From Gracilaria caudata (lineage: Eukaryota; Rhodophyta; Florideophyceae; Gracilariales; Gracilariaceae): 51,850 nt of DNA. The translations under genes were made by a program, and so were the position numbers. A model generated the notes under the pieces. The model had not been told where the DNA came from, ran no database searches, and was given only the letters and a program-made list of their open reading frames with translations. Below are positions 50,568 to 51,850 of this stretch, piece by piece. The stretch is from assembly GCA_030374735.1 (NCBI GenBank), contig JASCIV010000083.1, positions 1 through 51,850 of the forward strand. Reading direction: 5' to 3'. Position 1 is the first letter of the stretch, and the number at the start of each line of letters is the position of its first letter.

Positions 50568-51827
50568 TTACCCGCGCTCACGTTCGCGCTCCAGCCCGCG
50601 CTCGCGCTCGCGGTGCTTGCGCACGTGCTTCTGCATGTTGTTCTTGCGTCCAAAGCGCTTGCCGCACGTGGTGCAGCGGTACGGCTTCTCGCCGCGGTGC
50701 ACCACCGACAGGTGCTCGCGCAGGTGACTGTTCCATCGGAACGCCTTGCCGCACTGCGCGCACCCGAACGGCTTCTGCTTCTCGTGCACCAGCCGCACGT
50801 GGTTGCCCAGCGTGCTCTGCCACATGAACGTGCCCTCGCACTGCGCGCACTGGAACGTGCCGCTGTGTAGATGCACCACGCGGATGTGGTTCTGCAGCGT
50901 CACCTGGTTGCGTAGCCATCGTCCGCAGTGCTCGCACTGCACCGTCTTGCGTTCGTCGCCGCCGTTCTTCTTCCCGCCCCCACTGCTACCGCTACCGCTA
51001 CCGCTACCGCTACCGCTACCGCTACCGCTACCGCCGCCGCTACGGCTGCCGCTACCACCGCCGCCACTGCCACCGCCGCCACTGCCACCGCCGCCACTGC
51101 CACCGCCGCCACTGCCACCGACGCCGCCGCCTGTCTCCGCGCGCATCAGCGCCACGTGCGGCGGCGGCGGCAACGGCTCGCTGCTGTCGTCGAACGGCAC
51201 GCTAGCCAGCGCCGGCAGCGTGTTACTCCTCGCGCGCGCCGGCGTCCACGCCGCGCGCGCGTGCAGCTGCGCGCGTTGCGCGCCCGAAGCGGTCACACCC
51301 ATTGGCGCAGCCGGCGGAGGCGGCGGCGGCGGCGGCGGCGGCGGTGCTGGTGGCGACGCGCTCGAAGCGGCATGACGCAACAGATGCGACAGGTCCGAGC
51401 GCGTGGGACCATGCGACAGCGACAATGACAACGTATTAGGCGCCGTAGAAGGCACACGCGCCGTCCTCGCCGTGAACGACGTGTTCAATGAACGTGCGGC
51501 TGCCGCCGAGCTCAACACGTCCGCCGGCACTCGTCCTCCCGAGTCTTCTACAATTTCCACGCACGGCGTGGCCAGCGCTAGTTGTTGTAACGACGGCGAC
51601 GGCGCGCTTGCAGCGCGCGGCCGCTTTGCAGGCGGCGGTTCCGTTTGTAACAATTGTAACGGTAGCGGACGTAACCGACTGGCGGGCGACGCGCGCGAAA
51701 AGCCGAACATGGGCGCGGAGCCGGGCTGCAACGCAATGGGCAGCTCTGGCACGGGCGTGCGCGCGCGCGAGACGCGCGGCGATGGAAGCGACGAAAACGC
51801 CGCCTTGAATGACGGCAACGCGGACAT
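50568..51827 (-). CDS. C2H2 zinc-finger protein (four fingers), putative transcription factor
   Basis: A 419-aa frame starting at the ATG whose first base is 51827, complete within the window. The N-terminal ~290 residues are low complexity: a Pro run at about 160-175, Ser/Ala-rich parts, then a Gly-Ser region (233-285) containing four GGGGS-like units and (GS)n. Four C2H2 fingers follow, at C298/C301/H314/H319, C327/C330/H343/H348, C356/C359/H372/H377 and C385/C388/H401/H405. HEKQKPF and HRGEKPY linkers typical of DNA-binding arrays join them. The tail is Arg/Glu-rich. DNA binding is well supported by finger and linker sequence. The target and direction of regulation are unknown. Confidence 0.9.
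   Translation of the reverse strand: MSALPSFKAAFSSLPSPRVSRARTPVPELPIALQPGSAPMFGFSRASPASRLRPLPLQLLQTEPPPAKRPRAASAPSPSLQQLALATPCVEIVEDSGGRVPADVLSSAAAARSLNTSFTARTARVPSTAPNTLSLSLSHGPTRSDLSHLLRHAASSASPPAPPPPPPPPPPPAAPMGVTASGAQRAQLHARAAWTPARARSNTLPALASVPFDDSSEPLPPPPHVALMRAETGGGVGGSGGGGSGGGGSGGGGSGGGGSGSRSGGGSGSGSGSGSGSGSGSSGGGKKNGGDERKTVQCEHCGRWLRNQVTLQNHIRVVHLHSGTFQCAQCEGTFMWQSTLGNHVRLVHEKQKPFGCAQCGKAFRWNSHLREHLSVVHRGEKPYRCTTCGKRFGRKNNMQKHVRKHRERERGLERERERG
50985..51120. repeat. coding tandem repeats (6-bp and 15-bp units) encoding Gly-Ser linker
   Basis: CTACCG hexamers (about 50985-51036) encode Gly-Ser pairs on the minus strand. CCGCCGCCACTGCCA 15-mers (about 51055-51120) encode GGGGS-type units. 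They lie just before the fingers in the protein. Confidence 0.85.
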
Positions 51828-51850
51828 GACGCGCGCGCACGGGGGAAGCG

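Noticed and set aside
49268..50827. 519-aa frame on + opposite the OTU-like gene
   Set aside because: Its Arg/Ala/Ser-rich translation has no domain, and it is a shadow of GC-rich repeats and of the minus-strand genes.

Overview
The window looks like nuclear DNA of a multicellular red alga (Florideophyceae, plausibly Chondrus or a close relative). The clade is an inference from gene content. Genes are dense, mostly intronless and on both strands. The few introns are 76-105 nt with GT-AG borders. The protein set is eukaryotic: CPSF30-like, UBC12, mitochondrial EF-Tu and EF-G2, OTU proteases, an NB-ARC ATPase. It also holds Golgi-type carbohydrate sulfotransferases and a GT14-like glycosyltransferase, as expected of an organism making sulfated galactans. 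I found no convincing tRNA, rRNA, CRISPR array or intact mobile element.

Layout. 0-7 kb: a hairpin-rich non-coding start, a GT14-like type II membrane glycosyltransferase, and an Arg/Asp/Glu-rich protein. 7-12 kb: a foldback repeat, a possible LINE scrap, a DUF5522/PP-loop ATPase fusion, and a 1016-aa ankyrin-RING protein. 14-20 kb: a plastid-type zinc-ribbon/RRM protein divergent from mitochondrial EF-Tu, then pyroglutamyl peptidase I and an unknown protein. 20-29 kb: a protein O-mannosyltransferase without MIR domains, an NB-ARC protein, a propeller-like protein with an acidic tail, and a secreted animal-type haem peroxidase. 29-32.6 kb: a long stretch without a convincing gene. 32.6-39.5 kb: a sulfotransferase-like protein, mitochondrial EF-G2, a second sulfotransferase, an RNase H with two C2H2 fingers, and a CPSF30-like CCCH protein. 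40-44 kb: an EF-hand protein and a three-exon UPF0390-like gene that single-frame ORF calling misses. 44.7-51.8 kb: OTU protease, UBC12 (NEDD8 E2), a second OTU-like protease with a polyglutamine insert, and a four-finger C2H2 protein with a natural Gly-Ser linker.

Themes. Secretory-pathway and wall glycan work is represented by GT14, PMT, two sulfotransferases and the peroxidase. Ubiquitin/NEDD8 control is represented by ANK-RING, UBC12 and two OTU proteins. Mitochondrial translation is represented by EF-Tu and EF-G2. Eukaryotic neighbours need not be functionally linked, and I infer no operons. Intergenic DNA is rich in short perfect palindromes and has three longer hairpins, the most unexplained sequence structure here. 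Several open frames begin at non-ATG codons; for these I chose internal ATGs that give sensible targeting or membrane segments.
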